From Lineus longissimus (Eukaryota > Nemertea > Pilidiophora > Heteronemertea > Lineidae): DNA of 51,000 nt. This document shows positions 45,201 to 51,000 of the stretch, in pieces. A model generated the notes under the pieces. That model was not told the DNA's origin, ran no database searches, and saw only the letters and a program-made list of their open reading frames with translations. Location of the stretch: assembly GCF_910592395.1 (NCBI RefSeq), contig NC_088314.1, positions 21,040,070 through 21,091,069 of the forward strand. Direction: 5' to 3'. Each line of letters starts with the position of its first letter. Positions within the stretch are counted from its first letter, which is position 1. Position numbers and translations under genes: made by a program.

Positions 45201-48200
45201 TGGTGTCTTATCTGGTATGAGCCCGTGCATCGTGAGCGCTAATCATCCTTTAATTTATTAGTTATGCAAATCAAAATCGGTCATAGTCAATAGAAATGAA
45301 ATGAGACATGTACATCATGTACCGTACGTGTTTTGACTTGACCTAACTCGGTGAACATGATCAGCCAGGAGGTTGAGGCAACACCATAAACAATATGACA
45401 AGCAGATCAGCATGTTACCAATGATAACCGAACAGACTAAGACCCCTTCTACTCACAGAGCATTCAGGTTCTTCAGCCCATACAGCACACCAGGCCGACT
45501 CATAATCATTTTGAACTGGTTGTAGCTAAGTGTCCTGGGAAAAAAGTTGATCAAAAATGAAAAACGTGTTAGAATAAAGATGAGGCAAGAATGGGCGAGG
45601 TTAGTTTAAAAGCATGTTTTTTTAGCTAATCAAGTGCCGAGTAAAATAGTTTTGAACAAGTATCGGTTTCAAAATGACATAGCTTCAAAGGCTAAATGAG
45701 TACTTACAATTCTTGAAGTCGAGCGAGGTTTGAAAAAGCTTTATCATCTATGAGCTCAATATTATTATGATCCAAATGCCTGAAAGAAAAAGCAACGTTA
45801 GTTAGACCTTTCTAGTACGGTATTATCTAAGCTTGACATTCAGACCAAAAGTATGCGGCTATCTCCGAAGTGAACTTTGCATCCGTCATATATGAATAGT
45901 AAAGATTTATTTTGAATAATAATGGCATATCATTCGCATTGTTTAGAGGTGGTGGGTTAGACTCTCATAACTGATCACTGCTGTGTCTTTGCGCCAGGCA
46001 ATTAACCCGCCATTGCTATGTCGTTCGAATGAGTAAAGGCAATGTTCCTTGTACCTGTTGTTTATGCCAAACCCCATCCACATGAGCAATAGCTTGCGAT
46101 GGATTTCTCTACATTGTTGAAGATAGCAGTTACTCGGCCACTTGACAGATTGCGCCATGAGAGAGAGACCCACAATAAGATGAACTTACAGATGTTCAAG
46201 TTTTGGTAGATTTCCAAATACTCTTCCAGTGATTCTTGTGAGTTCGTTCCATTGCAATTCTCTGCAAAAGACATGGTAAAAAGATTCTTGAGAAAACCCT
46301 TCTTGATAGACGATTAAAAACCCTGAGACTGTCTAATGCTATTATTGATTAGAACTGGTTTCATTTCATATTCGTTCCACACTGGGAGGTATTTTGGTGT
46401 ATCGCTCATGACAGTTTGATGATGCTAGTGTATATGGTTCCTTGGTCATTGGTTGGTGGAATACTAAGTATTAGGTTTGGTCAACTCCAACAATGAGCCG
46501 GGTCCTAGAACCTGGCTATAGTGCAGCCTGCGAAACTACAGCTCTACATAAGGACAACCTCCCCCCCCCCCCCCCCCTAGTGTTGGCGCACATCAGCTGT
46601 TGACATTCATGCGATCACTGCTTACAAAGTGAGCAGCTCTTGTAATCCATGTAAAGAGTCGTCACCCAAGCCAATGATGTTATTATGGTTGAGGTACCTG
46701 AAAGACACAAAGACTAAGTGAGTTAGGTGAGCTTGACTTATTTACCAAAAGCAAGCTGAGTTAACAGGTGAGCTTGACTTATTTACCAAAAGCAAGCTGA
46801 GTTAACAGGTGAGCCTGACTTATTTACCAAAAGCAAGCTGAGTTAACAGGTGAGCTTGACTTATTTACCAAAAGCAAGCTGAGTTAACAGGTGAGCTTGA
46901 CTTATTTACCAAAAGCAAGCTGAGTTAACAGGTGAGCCTGACTTATTCATTGAAAGCAAGGTGAGTTACATTAGCGTGATTATTCACTGAAAGCAACGTG
47001 AGATAGATTAGCTTGACTTATTCATTGAAAGCAAGGTGAGTTAAGTTAGCGTGATTATTCACTGAAAGCAACGTGAGATAGATTAGCTTGACTTATTCAT
47101 TGAAAGCAAGGTGAGTTAAGTTAGCTTGACCTAATTTTTGAATGCAATGCCCTGGACAGGTCATGCCAGTTCTGTGTCAGTTGTTTTCCCACTGCAGGTA
47201 AGACGACTTTGTTTTGAGACAGACTTTTAAAGATTTTCTTAAGAGGTGCTCTCTTAAACTTGACAAGCTTCCATGAATGAAAGCTTGATAGTTCTCGCCT
47301 TTCTGAAGTAATTTCTTCTTACTGGGATGTTATTTTAATCTGCCATTTCTGACCTGATCACTGCATGCTGAGAGAGGCAAGCAATTGTACATTACCTCCT
47401 TAAAAGGTTAAACATCTGCAGACCTAACTTTAGAGCCTCAATTGTTGCGAGCAAATGCAGAAACGGCAGGCTTTTAGCGATCAACAAAGACGTATAGTTA
47501 AAAGAACAGTGGTGCTATTTTGACTTCGACTTGCGTAGTGTTTTGATACCTATAAGCAGGAGCAACTTTAGTCAGTTCTCTCCAAGAAAAGCTGACATTT
47601 AAAACCACATATTGAGCAATTGTTATGAATTAAAAGAAAAAAACTAACTCTAAGATTTCCAAGTCGTTGCCCAAGTGAACATGTGCGATTTGTTATGTTT
47701 GATCAAGACTTTCAGTTTTTTCAAGACATTTCTATTTTTACCGTTGTCGACTCGTTATCCCCGTCGGATATGTTAAAAGTTAATATTTCTAACCACAAAT
47801 GAAGGCTTTCAGTAATGGTGCTTCCCATATATGGCGTACCGCATAAAGCTTGAGGAAATGGTCAAGTGTTTGCCGATAGGAGGAGAGAGATAGCGGACAC
47901 ATGGTGATGATGGAGACTATACTGGCGTCAGTCAGGAAGTTGTCCCTAATTTAATGGTCTTGTTACAAACTATTCTGACATCTCATGCTGCATGTGTATG
48001 AACCTCAATACTCACAAGGGTGCGAACGGGTTCACAGGCGATCGACAACAAGAGGAGATGAAGTAATGATGCTAACACCATTGATTAAAGCACAATTCAT
48101 AGGCTAATTGTAGTTTGATTTGTCATGCATGTTTCTGCGAACATGAACTTGGTAAAATGGAAAGACCATGCCATGATGAGTCTGTTATTGTCAAAAAACA

Positions 48201-50472
48201 TTAACCGTTGGGTAAAATGGCAATGAACGAATTGACATTAGGCAAAATGACAATAAACTGTTGAACGTTGAAGGAGAAGATAAAACAATAGAACACTCAC
48301 AAATCCTGCAGGTTTCCTAAACTTGCCAGACTGTTTGGTGGAAGAAGTTCAATCGAGTTGGAACTGAGATTTCTGAAAAACGAGCAGACATAATTTTTCA
48401 TTTCCATTTTTGGATGGTCTTGACAGACGACGACCAGCCTACGAGCACAGTTCTCCTAGTATCTGGATGTCATTTGGCGTGCTAAAGTAAAGCTTCTAGA
48501 AAAGGCGGCTGCAATCACCAAGGACATTCGTCAACTCAGGACACTGCATACAATGGTACCATGTCACAAGGCCAGCTTGTATGGAAACAGTTACTATAGC
48601 ATTTAATTTATTAGGTTTCAATTTGAATCACGCTCAAGATTTGTCCATTGATAAATATAACACGTTAATAAAAATGTTATTTTGAATGACCGAAAGAGGG
48701 ATGTTTGGGTGAAATTCCATTGGATACCTGGTTTGTTGAGAAGGGTAGGCCTTGAAATCACATCCCAGACGTCAATCACAATTTAACGGGCGAAGAAGAG
48801 GCAATAATATCAATAGGACAATGCACGCTATATAAACAATGATAAAAGTCAGTCCGCCACCACGGCCATTTTTTATGCAGACCATATTAGCATGAAAGCT
48901 GTGGTGATAGTGAAAACCCACGATAGGATGATTAGATATCGCGTAGAGCCATGATCAATTGCTGCCATCTCTTTAATTCAAAACAGCTTCCAACCATGTT
49001 TCGATTGTATTTCCTTTATCAGGTGCCTTCAGAGCAGGTATTGAAGTAAGATTTCCTTGTGTTACTCCCGGTGTATGGTCTATTCCCTGACCCTTTACTC
49101 ACACCGATATCAACGGTTGGTTACCATGGCAACTATACAGCGAAGATAGAATTACCATAGAAATGCCTGATTTTGATTATACCCAACTTGATATCACGTC
49201 AGACTTTCTGAAACGCGTTCGCTGCACATCATGACATGTAAATAGACAAACTCCAAGGGTTTCCACAGAACAACGCAAAGAAGAAGCTAGAAAAATCGCT
49301 CCCGATTAAAATCTTTCCTGGTAATCTTTCGAATAACGGGCACAAAAAAACAATCGTCCATTTAGCTGGGATACGCTGTTGGTTTTACTAAAACCTCCAT
49401 GGGGCCTTCGGCTCCACGAGTAGGACGCCCGTCCCTGCTTGAAATGGCCGTCATTGCAATCTGACAATACACTCGTTGCCATGGTTGTTTGGTATAGCGA
49501 AACAAGCACTAATAAAAACCAAACTTCAAAGATCTGACCAGTAGTTTGTGCTCAGTGCAGAACCCAAAACGATGCGGACACAACATTTGGAATGAATGGA
49601 CTTGCATTATCTTTCTTGCAGAATCCAGCAGTCAAAAAGGAGTATATTTTCATTAACGTTGCTAAAAAAAGTGTCGATAAGTGTACTCGTTGTCACATCG
49701 ACCCGTCTTGCCGACGTCTAGGCAATGTACGGTATCAAAGGAAAGAAAGAGGCGATCCGTTAAACCTCAGCAGTAGCAGTGTATATAAAGCGAAAGCTAT
49801 CATTCTCTTCTTTACCACTTATCAAGGAAATGCGGCCAAAGATCATTGCCTTCACACTAGCTTGGGTTCGGGTTATGCGCCCCGCAAACATGCAATTTAT
49901 ATCGTCGCGACCTGCTATTTAAAAAGGAAGTTAGAATAAACTAGAGGTCAGCATGTTTGCACTGCGCCCTGAAGGCAGTTGACATTGCTTTCAATGAATG
50001 GGGGTTCCCCATGTAATACTTACAGATATTGTATCGCATCTCGCTTGCTCTCATGGATGTTACTCAAGATGGTCAACACGTCTGTGATATTGTTCCCCGC
50101 AAGATATCTGAAAAAGATGCGGAATTTAATTCACAATAGCGGAACCGAAAACTGTCAAGGAGTTAGCAGCTCTTCAGTACGTCTGTATACTTGTGGATCG
50201 CTCTTCAAGGTGCTCGTTCTTAGTCATGGTTCATCCGATTCTGGCAATGTAAATAAAGTATTCCATCCCCCAGGCTGGTTGCCGGCCAAGGCTGAGGAGG
50301 CCAGTCCCCCCTCTCACCATTGACCACATTTTAGCGTCTGTTATGTGGTGAGCAACAGCAGGATTGAGACTGCACAGGAGAATGAGTTGCATGTACTTAC
50401 AAGGCGAGGAGCTGCTTGATATGTTTGAATGAGTCTGGTGGGAGCGATGTGATGCCATCGTTGACGAGATAG
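30100..50472 (-). CDS. LRR / ephrin-type Cys-rich receptor tyrosine kinase with FGFR-like kinase domain (gene span, 5' end outside window)
   Basis: Twenty-six exons with GT-AG borders and compatible phases join into a single open frame of 3022 nt (about 1006 residues plus stop), strong support for one gene. Domain order: at least 12 LRRs, LRR C-terminal cap, Cys-rich linker, three ephrin-receptor-like modules, transmembrane helix, NPLY juxtamembrane motif, kinase, short tail. Kinase landmarks are all intact: GQGAFGQV loop, VAVKK lysine, alpha[20 protein letters not shown] in the activation loop, WMSPEAL, and [12 protein letters not shown]. The C-terminal NQMYLDLQ resembles the FGFR PLC-gamma docking site. 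The protein should act at the plasma membrane as a catalytically active receptor; its ligand is unknown. The signal peptide, LRR N-cap and promoter lie beyond 51000. The kinase domain is closest in style to FGFR, but the ectodomain has no Ig domains in this window. Confidence 0.92.
30519..30583 (-). pseudogene. Decayed copy of the penultimate exon's 3' end and donor
   Basis: The - strand sequence TTGGTTGACAAGATTGATTG ... CAGCTTGCCACA-like ... CAA|GTAAATATTGCC matches the end of the adjoining exon (TTGGTCGACAAGATAGATCG ... CAA|GTGAGTAATTCC), 65 bases downstream. It contains a stop (TAG) and several substitutions but keeps a GT donor. Confidence 0.8.
30584..30689 (-). CDS. Kinase gene exon, C-lobe end
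   Basis: 106 nt, entering at phase 2 after ATACACAATAATG; reads [20 protein letters not shown] and [15 protein letters not shown], the conserved last helices of a receptor tyrosine kinase (CW...RP.F). Donor CAA|GTGAGT. Confidence 0.93.
30945..31197. repeat. 50-bp intronic minisatellite, 5 copies
   Basis: ATGTGGGCATTGACAAGAAA recurs at about 30949, 30999, 31049, 31099 and 31149. It lies in the intron between the two C-lobe exons and shows no similarity to either exon. Confidence 0.95.
31497..31705 (-). CDS. Kinase gene exon, activation segment end and C-lobe
   Basis: 209 nt, phase 0 to 2. Reads [20 protein letters not shown] then [18 protein letters not shown], the APE-type motif (here SPE) and helix F region. 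The acceptor pyrimidine tract is weak (CTTTAATCAAG), the poorest splice site of the gene. Confidence 0.93.
31964..32086 (-). CDS. Kinase gene exon, catalytic loop and DFG
   Basis: 123 nt, phase 0 to 0, acceptor TTGCAG. Contains [17 protein letters not shown] and [17 protein letters not shown]: catalytic Asp and the AARN signature of receptor-type tyrosine kinases, DFG, and paired tyrosines as in FGFR activation loops. Confidence 0.95.
32160..32552. repeat. 64-bp intronic minisatellite, 6 copies
   Basis: GTGTTCAACTCATATTGAAC starts at 32181, 32245, 32309, 32373, 32435 and 32499; a degenerate copy near 32117 reaches toward the exon acceptor. Every unit carries the inverted repeat GTTCAA-CTCATA-TTGAAC. 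Confidence 0.93.
32815..33041 (-). CDS. Kinase gene exon, hinge, kinase insert and helix E
   Basis: 227 nt, phase 1 to 0, acceptor CTTGCAG. Reads [20 protein letters not shown] (hinge and helix D), an acidic/polar insert ([17 protein letters not shown]), then [20 protein letters not shown] (helix E). The insert length is similar to that of FGFR-type kinases. Confidence 0.93.
33090..33132 (-). pseudogene. Partial copy of the hinge exon's 5' end in its upstream intron
   Basis: About 43 bp matching the start of the adjoining exon: GATTGTAATGGAGTACGCAG is identical in both. The copy has an AG (GGTAG) in place of the CTTGCAG acceptor and no pyrimidine tract. It directly abuts the last copy of the 56-bp array. 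Confidence 0.85.
33133..33612 (-). repeat. 56-bp array made of the alphaC exon's 3' end plus its splice donor, 8 copies
   Basis: On the - strand each unit contains the exon tail (CACCCTAATGTGATC, then GGGGCTTGTACCCAATCAG) followed by GTACGTGGGACGG. Donor borders lie at 33567 (authentic, nearest the exon), 33511, 33455, 33399, 33343, 33287, 33231 and 33175, an exact 56-bp spacing. Six of eight keep GTACGT, one is GTACAT and one GTATGT. The exon itself contains GTACGTGGGAGAGCACCC upstream, so the unit is bounded by this short direct repeat. Confidence 0.95.
33567..33677 (-). CDS. Kinase gene exon, alphaC helix to beta5
   Basis: 111 nt, phase 1 to 1, acceptor TTATTCCAG. Reads [20 protein letters not shown] then [15 protein letters not shown]; the Glu in TELEQM is the expected alphaC salt-bridge residue, and NLIGACTQ is FGFR-like. 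The donor used is the first of eight tandem identical-looking donors. Confidence 0.92.
34080..34305 (-). CDS. Kinase gene exon, juxtamembrane and glycine-rich loop
   Basis: 226 nt, phase 0 to 1, acceptor GTTTTAG. Contains juxtamembrane sequence ([14 protein letters not shown]), the nucleotide loop [11 protein letters not shown], and the beta3 lysine in [10 protein letters not shown]. Donor GTGAGTGAG. Confidence 0.94.
34483..34532 (-). pseudogene. Decayed copy of the transmembrane exon's 3' end and donor
   Basis: Fifty bases downstream of the real donor, the - strand reads AACCCATTGTATGGA|GTGAAAAG, matching the exon end AACCCATTATACGGG|GTAAGAGT (the NPLYG codons). Only the last 15 or so exon bases are copied. 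Confidence 0.7.
34533..34651 (-). CDS. Kinase gene exon, transmembrane helix
   Basis: 119 nt, phase 1 to 0, acceptor TCTTGCAG. Reads [20 protein letters not shown] then [14 protein letters not shown] and NPLYG: one membrane helix, a basic stop-transfer stretch and an NPxY motif that can bind PTB domains when phosphorylated (family knowledge). Confidence 0.95.
34794..35383. repeat. 68-bp intronic minisatellite, 9 copies
   Basis: GTGACTGAGGTGAGGTTGTC recurs at 34794 (degenerate), 34861, 34929, 34997, 35065, 35133, 35201, 35269 and 35337. Read on the - strand, one frame of the unit gives [18 protein letters not shown], which looks protein-like, but no splice sites border it and it resembles no neighbouring exon. 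Confidence 0.95.
35416..35481 (-). CDS. Kinase gene exon, extracellular stalk
   Basis: 66 nt, phase 1 to 1, acceptor AATTTCCAG, donor GTAAGTATT. Reads [19 protein letters not shown], a short hydrophilic linker between the last Cys-rich module and the membrane helix. It is supported mainly by phase and position because it has no motif of its own. Confidence 0.8.
35760..35804 (-). pseudogene. 45-base copy of the third Cys-rich exon's donor region (possible in-frame alternative donor)
   Basis: Downstream of the real donor (ATG|GTACGTGTTGTCATTCTCC) the - strand has CTTGAGTCTAGTCTTG|GTACGTACTGTCATTCTC. The second donor is 45 bases away, keeps GTACGTAC, and the bases in between are open in the exon's frame (15 codons), so use of it would insert 15 residues rather than truncate. 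Confidence 0.75.
35805..35990 (-). CDS. Kinase gene exon, ephrin-receptor-like Cys-rich module 3
   Basis: 186 nt, phase 1 to 1, acceptor TTGCTTCAG. Reads [20 protein letters not shown], then [10 protein letters not shown] and [11 protein letters not shown]. The spacing C..YK...GPLPC..C...CNC..G is that of GCC2/GCC3-type modules found in Eph receptors. Confidence 0.92.
36054..36140 (-). pseudogene. Pseudo-exon: decayed duplicate of Cys-rich module 3 start
   Basis: The - strand reads CCGGTCTCAG|CATGTAAGGC then CCAGGCCCTTTGCCTCGTTAG, against CTTCAG|CTTGTAAGGC and CCAGGCCCTTTGCCTTGTAA in the real exon 150 bases downstream. It keeps an acceptor and ACKA codons but has an in-frame stop where the real exon has CKAC, and no donor is evident. 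Confidence 0.8.
36467..36610 (-). CDS. Kinase gene exon, ephrin-receptor-like Cys-rich module 2
   Basis: 144 nt, phase 1 to 1, acceptor TTTTTTGCAG, donor GTAAGC. Reads [20 protein letters not shown], then [16 protein letters not shown]. Six cysteines fit the GCC2/GCC3 pattern. Confidence 0.93.
36889..37044 (-). CDS. Kinase gene exon, ephrin-receptor-like Cys-rich module 1
   Basis: 156 nt, phase 1 to 1, acceptor CCTGTTTCTTTCAG, donor GTGAGTGAG. Reads [19 protein letters not shown], then [14 protein letters not shown]. Its acceptor lies only about 27 bases from the 33-bp array, whose open frame runs without a stop into this exon. Confidence 0.92.
37072..38830. repeat. 33-bp intronic minisatellite, about 53 copies, splice-acceptor-like
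   Basis: On the - strand each unit reads CTAAC or TTAAC, then ATTTCGTTCTCTGTCTCTTG, then CCATCAG or CCAGCAG, i.e. a branch-point-like YTAAC, a pyrimidine-rich stretch and an AG about 28 bases later. Because 33 is divisible by three, both strands remain open over most of the array (an 11-residue [11 protein letters not shown] period on -). I read it as intronic since the next exon has its own strong acceptor and matching phase. Confidence 0.93.
38887..39006 (-). CDS. Kinase gene exon, Cys-rich linker after the LRR cap
   Basis: 120 nt, phase 1 to 1, acceptor GTTTCAG, donor GTGAGTAAA. Reads [20 protein letters not shown] then [13 protein letters not shown]. It has six cysteines but I do not recognise a domain. 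Phase agreement on both sides supports it. Confidence 0.82.
39056..42226 (-). repeat. 86-bp array made of the LRR-cap exon's 3' end plus its splice donor, about 37 copies
   Basis: Each unit, on the - strand, holds the last about 78 bases of the adjoining exon (CCAGAGTGTAACA, CGCTTCAGTGGGGTCCCACT, AGATCAAGCTGGAGGACATG, GTCTGCG) and the first intron bases GTGAGTAGG. Donor borders run from the authentic one at 42149 down to 39140 at 86-bp steps (one unit of 85 bp), plus a shortened last copy with GTATGTGG at 39075. Variants are GTGGGT and GTTGAG; only one copy near 40171 was seen to lose the GT. Spacing and sequence are very uniform over 3.1 kb. Confidence 0.96.
42149..42327 (-). CDS. Kinase gene exon, LRR C-terminal cap
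   Basis: 179 nt, phase 2 to 1, acceptor TTATTTCAG. Reads [20 protein letters not shown], then [18 protein letters not shown] and LEDMVC: the CxC...C...C arrangement of LRRCT caps as in Slit and Trk ectodomains. Its last 78 bases are the founder of the 86-bp array. Confidence 0.95.
42503..42580 (-). CDS. Kinase gene exon, LRR 12
   Basis: 78 nt (26 codons), phase 2 to 2, reads [18 protein letters not shown]. Slightly longer than a canonical 24-residue repeat; the extra residues precede the cap. Confidence 0.9.
42651..42825. repeat. 29-bp intronic minisatellite, 6 copies
   Basis: GTGGCCACATGGGGAGCAGT starts at 42651, 42680, 42709, 42738, 42767 and 42796. Nearly perfect copies, unrelated to the flanking LRR exons. 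Confidence 0.96.
43101..43172 (-). CDS. Kinase gene exon, LRR 11
   Basis: 72 nt, phase 2 to 2, reads [18 protein letters not shown]; canonical L..N.I...........L..L spacing. Donor GTAAGTATT. Confidence 0.93.
43298..43975. repeat. 43-46-bp intronic minisatellite, about 16 copies
   Basis: Units share CCAGCAGTGATTGGCTCCAG, followed by variable AGAGACCTAACTGATGTGTT-type spacers; length varies between about 41 and 48 bp. More divergent than the other arrays in this gene, so probably older. Confidence 0.92.
44078..44146 (-). CDS. Kinase gene exon, LRR 10
   Basis: 69 nt (one codon short of canonical), phase 2 to 2, reads [18 protein letters not shown]. Acceptor TTATTGCAG, donor GTAAGT. Confidence 0.93.
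44555..44626 (-). CDS. Kinase gene exon, LRR 9
   Basis: 72 nt, phase 2 to 2, reads [18 protein letters not shown]. Acceptor AATTATCATAG, donor GTAAGT. Confidence 0.93.
44949..45020 (-). CDS. Kinase gene exon, LRR 8
   Basis: 72 nt, phase 2 to 2, reads [17 protein letters not shown]. Acceptor TTGTTCCAG, donor GTAAGTAAG. Confidence 0.93.
45457..45534 (-). CDS. Kinase gene exon, LRR 7
   Basis: 78 nt (two extra codons), phase 2 to 2, reads [20 protein letters not shown]. Donor GTGAGTAG. Confidence 0.92.
45708..45779 (-). CDS. Kinase gene exon, LRR 6
   Basis: 72 nt, phase 2 to 2, reads [18 protein letters not shown], a textbook LRR. Acceptor TTCTTTCAG, donor GTAAGTAC. Confidence 0.94.
46190..46261 (-). 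CDS. Kinase gene exon, LRR 5
   Basis: 72 nt, phase 2 to 2, reads [18 protein letters not shown]. Acceptor CTTTTGCAG, donor GTAAGT. Confidence 0.93.
46561..46577. repeat. Poly-C homopolymer (17 C)
   Basis: An uninterrupted run of 17 C in the intron between LRR 5 and LRR 4. Length may vary between individuals or be misassembled. Confidence 0.9.
46626..46697 (-). CDS. Kinase gene exon, LRR 4
   Basis: 72 nt, phase 2 to 2, reads [18 protein letters not shown]. Acceptor GTCTTTCAG, donor GTAAGCA. Confidence 0.93.
46722..47130. repeat. 41-bp then about 75-bp nested intronic minisatellite
   Basis: Five copies of a 41-bp unit with GCTTGACTTATTTACCAAAA and ACAGGTGAG start at 46731, 46772, 46813, 46854 and 46895. 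From 46936 the array changes into a longer compound unit with ATTCATTGAAAGCAAGGTGA and ATTCACTGAAAGCAACGTGA, repeated about twice. The shift of period shows two rounds of expansion. Confidence 0.92.
47131..48300 (-). other. Kinase gene intron between LRR 4 and LRR 3, no exon accepted
   Basis: Non-coding as far as can be seen. A donor-like GTGAGTATT near 48012 follows sequence that could encode NPFAPL, but no acceptor at LRR-exon spacing precedes it. Confidence 0.5.
48301..48372 (-). CDS. Kinase gene exon, LRR 3
   Basis: 72 nt, phase 2 to 2, reads [19 protein letters not shown]. Donor GTGAGTG. Confidence 0.93.
48373..50023 (-). other. Kinase gene intron between LRR 3 and LRR 2
   Basis: No exon recognised. 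A 115-codon + strand frame (49592-49939) has no recognisable motif. TATATAAA-like sequences occur near 48829 and 49789 on the + strand but there is no + strand gene to assign them to. Confidence 0.5.
50024..50107 (-). CDS. Kinase gene exon, LRR 2
   Basis: 84 nt (four extra codons), phase 2 to 2, reads [19 protein letters not shown]. The repeat is longer and less regular than its neighbours. Acceptor CTTTTTCAG, donor GTAAGTATT. Confidence 0.9.
50401..50472 (-). CDS. Kinase gene exon, LRR 1 (first visible)
   Basis: 72 nt, phase 2 to 2, reads [18 protein letters not shown]. Because it starts in phase 2, at least one more exon must lie upstream, to the right of this window or in the remaining 0.5 kb. 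Confidence 0.9.
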
Positions 50473-51000
50473 CTGCAAGCAGAGGAAAGTCAAAGTAAGA
50501 TTCAGTAAGATGAACTGCGGATAGGAGGTCAGTACAGCTGGTATTCCCTGGTTGCATTGGACAGGAGATTGCATGAACTGCGGATTAGGAAGATTTCGGG
50601 TCCGCTTTGTCTCGGAATGTGAATGAGGTACATGGACCAGGTTGATATGCGAGAGTTCAGGGTGTGCTTGTCAAAAATATTAATGATGAACATGTACATG
50701 CACCGATGTCTACGATGATAGATATGATATGATATCAATCTCAGTCCATCAGGTATTTCCTGGTCACATTGGGCAGAAGATATTGACGAACGTTTTTTGA
50801 CAAAGTAAAAGGTCTTGTTTCACGAACTTGTCTGATAATGCACCAACGTCAACACGGAATCCAGTTTAAAGTGACGCGAGTTCTCATCTACAAATCTCCA
50901 CATTAGTATTTCAATAAATAAGTATTTCAATGAATAAAAAGCATTGTATGCTGACTTAGAGTGAAAAAACATAAAAACCTCCTTGGTTCAACGGTTAGAA
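50473..51000. other. Intron or upstream sequence of the kinase gene
   Basis: No exon recognised. GGTATTCCCTGGTTGCATTG near 50538 and GGTATTTCCTGGTCACATTG near 50752 are related copies, a degenerate duplication about 210 bases apart. Confidence 0.4.

Noticed and set aside
47990-48060. Possible additional LRR exon ending NPFAPL before GTGAGTATT
   Set aside because: No acceptor at the 69-84-nt distance typical of this gene and no LRR pattern upstream; neighbouring exons already join in frame.
49592-49939. 115-codon + strand frame in a kinase intron
   Set aside because: No family resemblance, no signal or repeat structure, and located in an intron of the opposite-strand gene.
50980-51000. TCCTTGGTTCAACGGTTAG at the window end, resembling the start of a tRNA-Glu or tRNA-derived SINE
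   Set aside because: Only about 20 bases are visible and the D-arm spacing is short of a real tRNA; cannot be judged.

Overview
This is animal (metazoan) nuclear DNA, almost certainly from an invertebrate. The genes are split by GT-AG introns, exons are small, and much of the non-coding DNA is minisatellite. One unambiguous gene is dystroglycan on the + strand. A second is a large multi-exon receptor tyrosine kinase on the - strand. Many introns carry tandem repeats, some of them copies of an exon-intron boundary. From memory, not checked, boundary-copying intronic minisatellites were reported at an amphioxus Adh locus, so a cephalochordate is my tentative guess; the sequence alone does not prove it.

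Layout. 1-8957: upstream flank of dystroglycan with a candidate CRE/TATA promoter near 2306-2332, a 57-bp tandem array and an 82-bp duplication. 8958-13127: dystroglycan in two coding exons (90 + 834 residues) with conserved processing sites, transmembrane helix and C-terminal PPPY. 13128-17330: probable long 3'UTR and flank, with a 12-bp repeat. 17331-26464: a satellite-like array of a 23-bp unit, about 7 kb in two blocks, split by a rearranged Ty3/Gypsy-like retroelement remnant (about 20325-22482). 26465-30099: non-coding, with a 44-bp array and a repeat that copies the end of the kinase coding sequence. 30100-50472: the 3' part of a - strand receptor kinase gene in 26 recognisable exons, which join into one open frame of 3022 nt (about 1006 residues). 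It continues beyond the right edge.

The kinase protein reads: at least 12 leucine-rich repeats (one per exon, phase 2), LRR C-terminal cap, a cysteine-rich linker, three ephrin-receptor-like (GCC2/GCC3-type) modules, a transmembrane helix, an NPLY juxtamembrane motif, and an FGFR-like kinase domain ending in a YLDL motif. I do not recognise this domain combination as a named vertebrate family. Dystroglycan and the kinase are convergent, with the 23-bp array between their 3' ends.

The most unusual feature is a repeated mutational pattern inside the kinase gene. At six exons the last part of the exon, with its 5' splice site (or stop codon for the last exon), is duplicated just downstream: about 37 copies at the LRR-cap exon, 8 at the kinase alphaC exon, about 5 at the terminal exon, and single decayed or intact copies at three others. 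Two further duplications copy the 5' part of an exon. Another intron carries about 53 copies of a 33-bp unit that resembles a branch point, pyrimidine tract and AG. Together these make the gene a natural series of multiplied splice signals.
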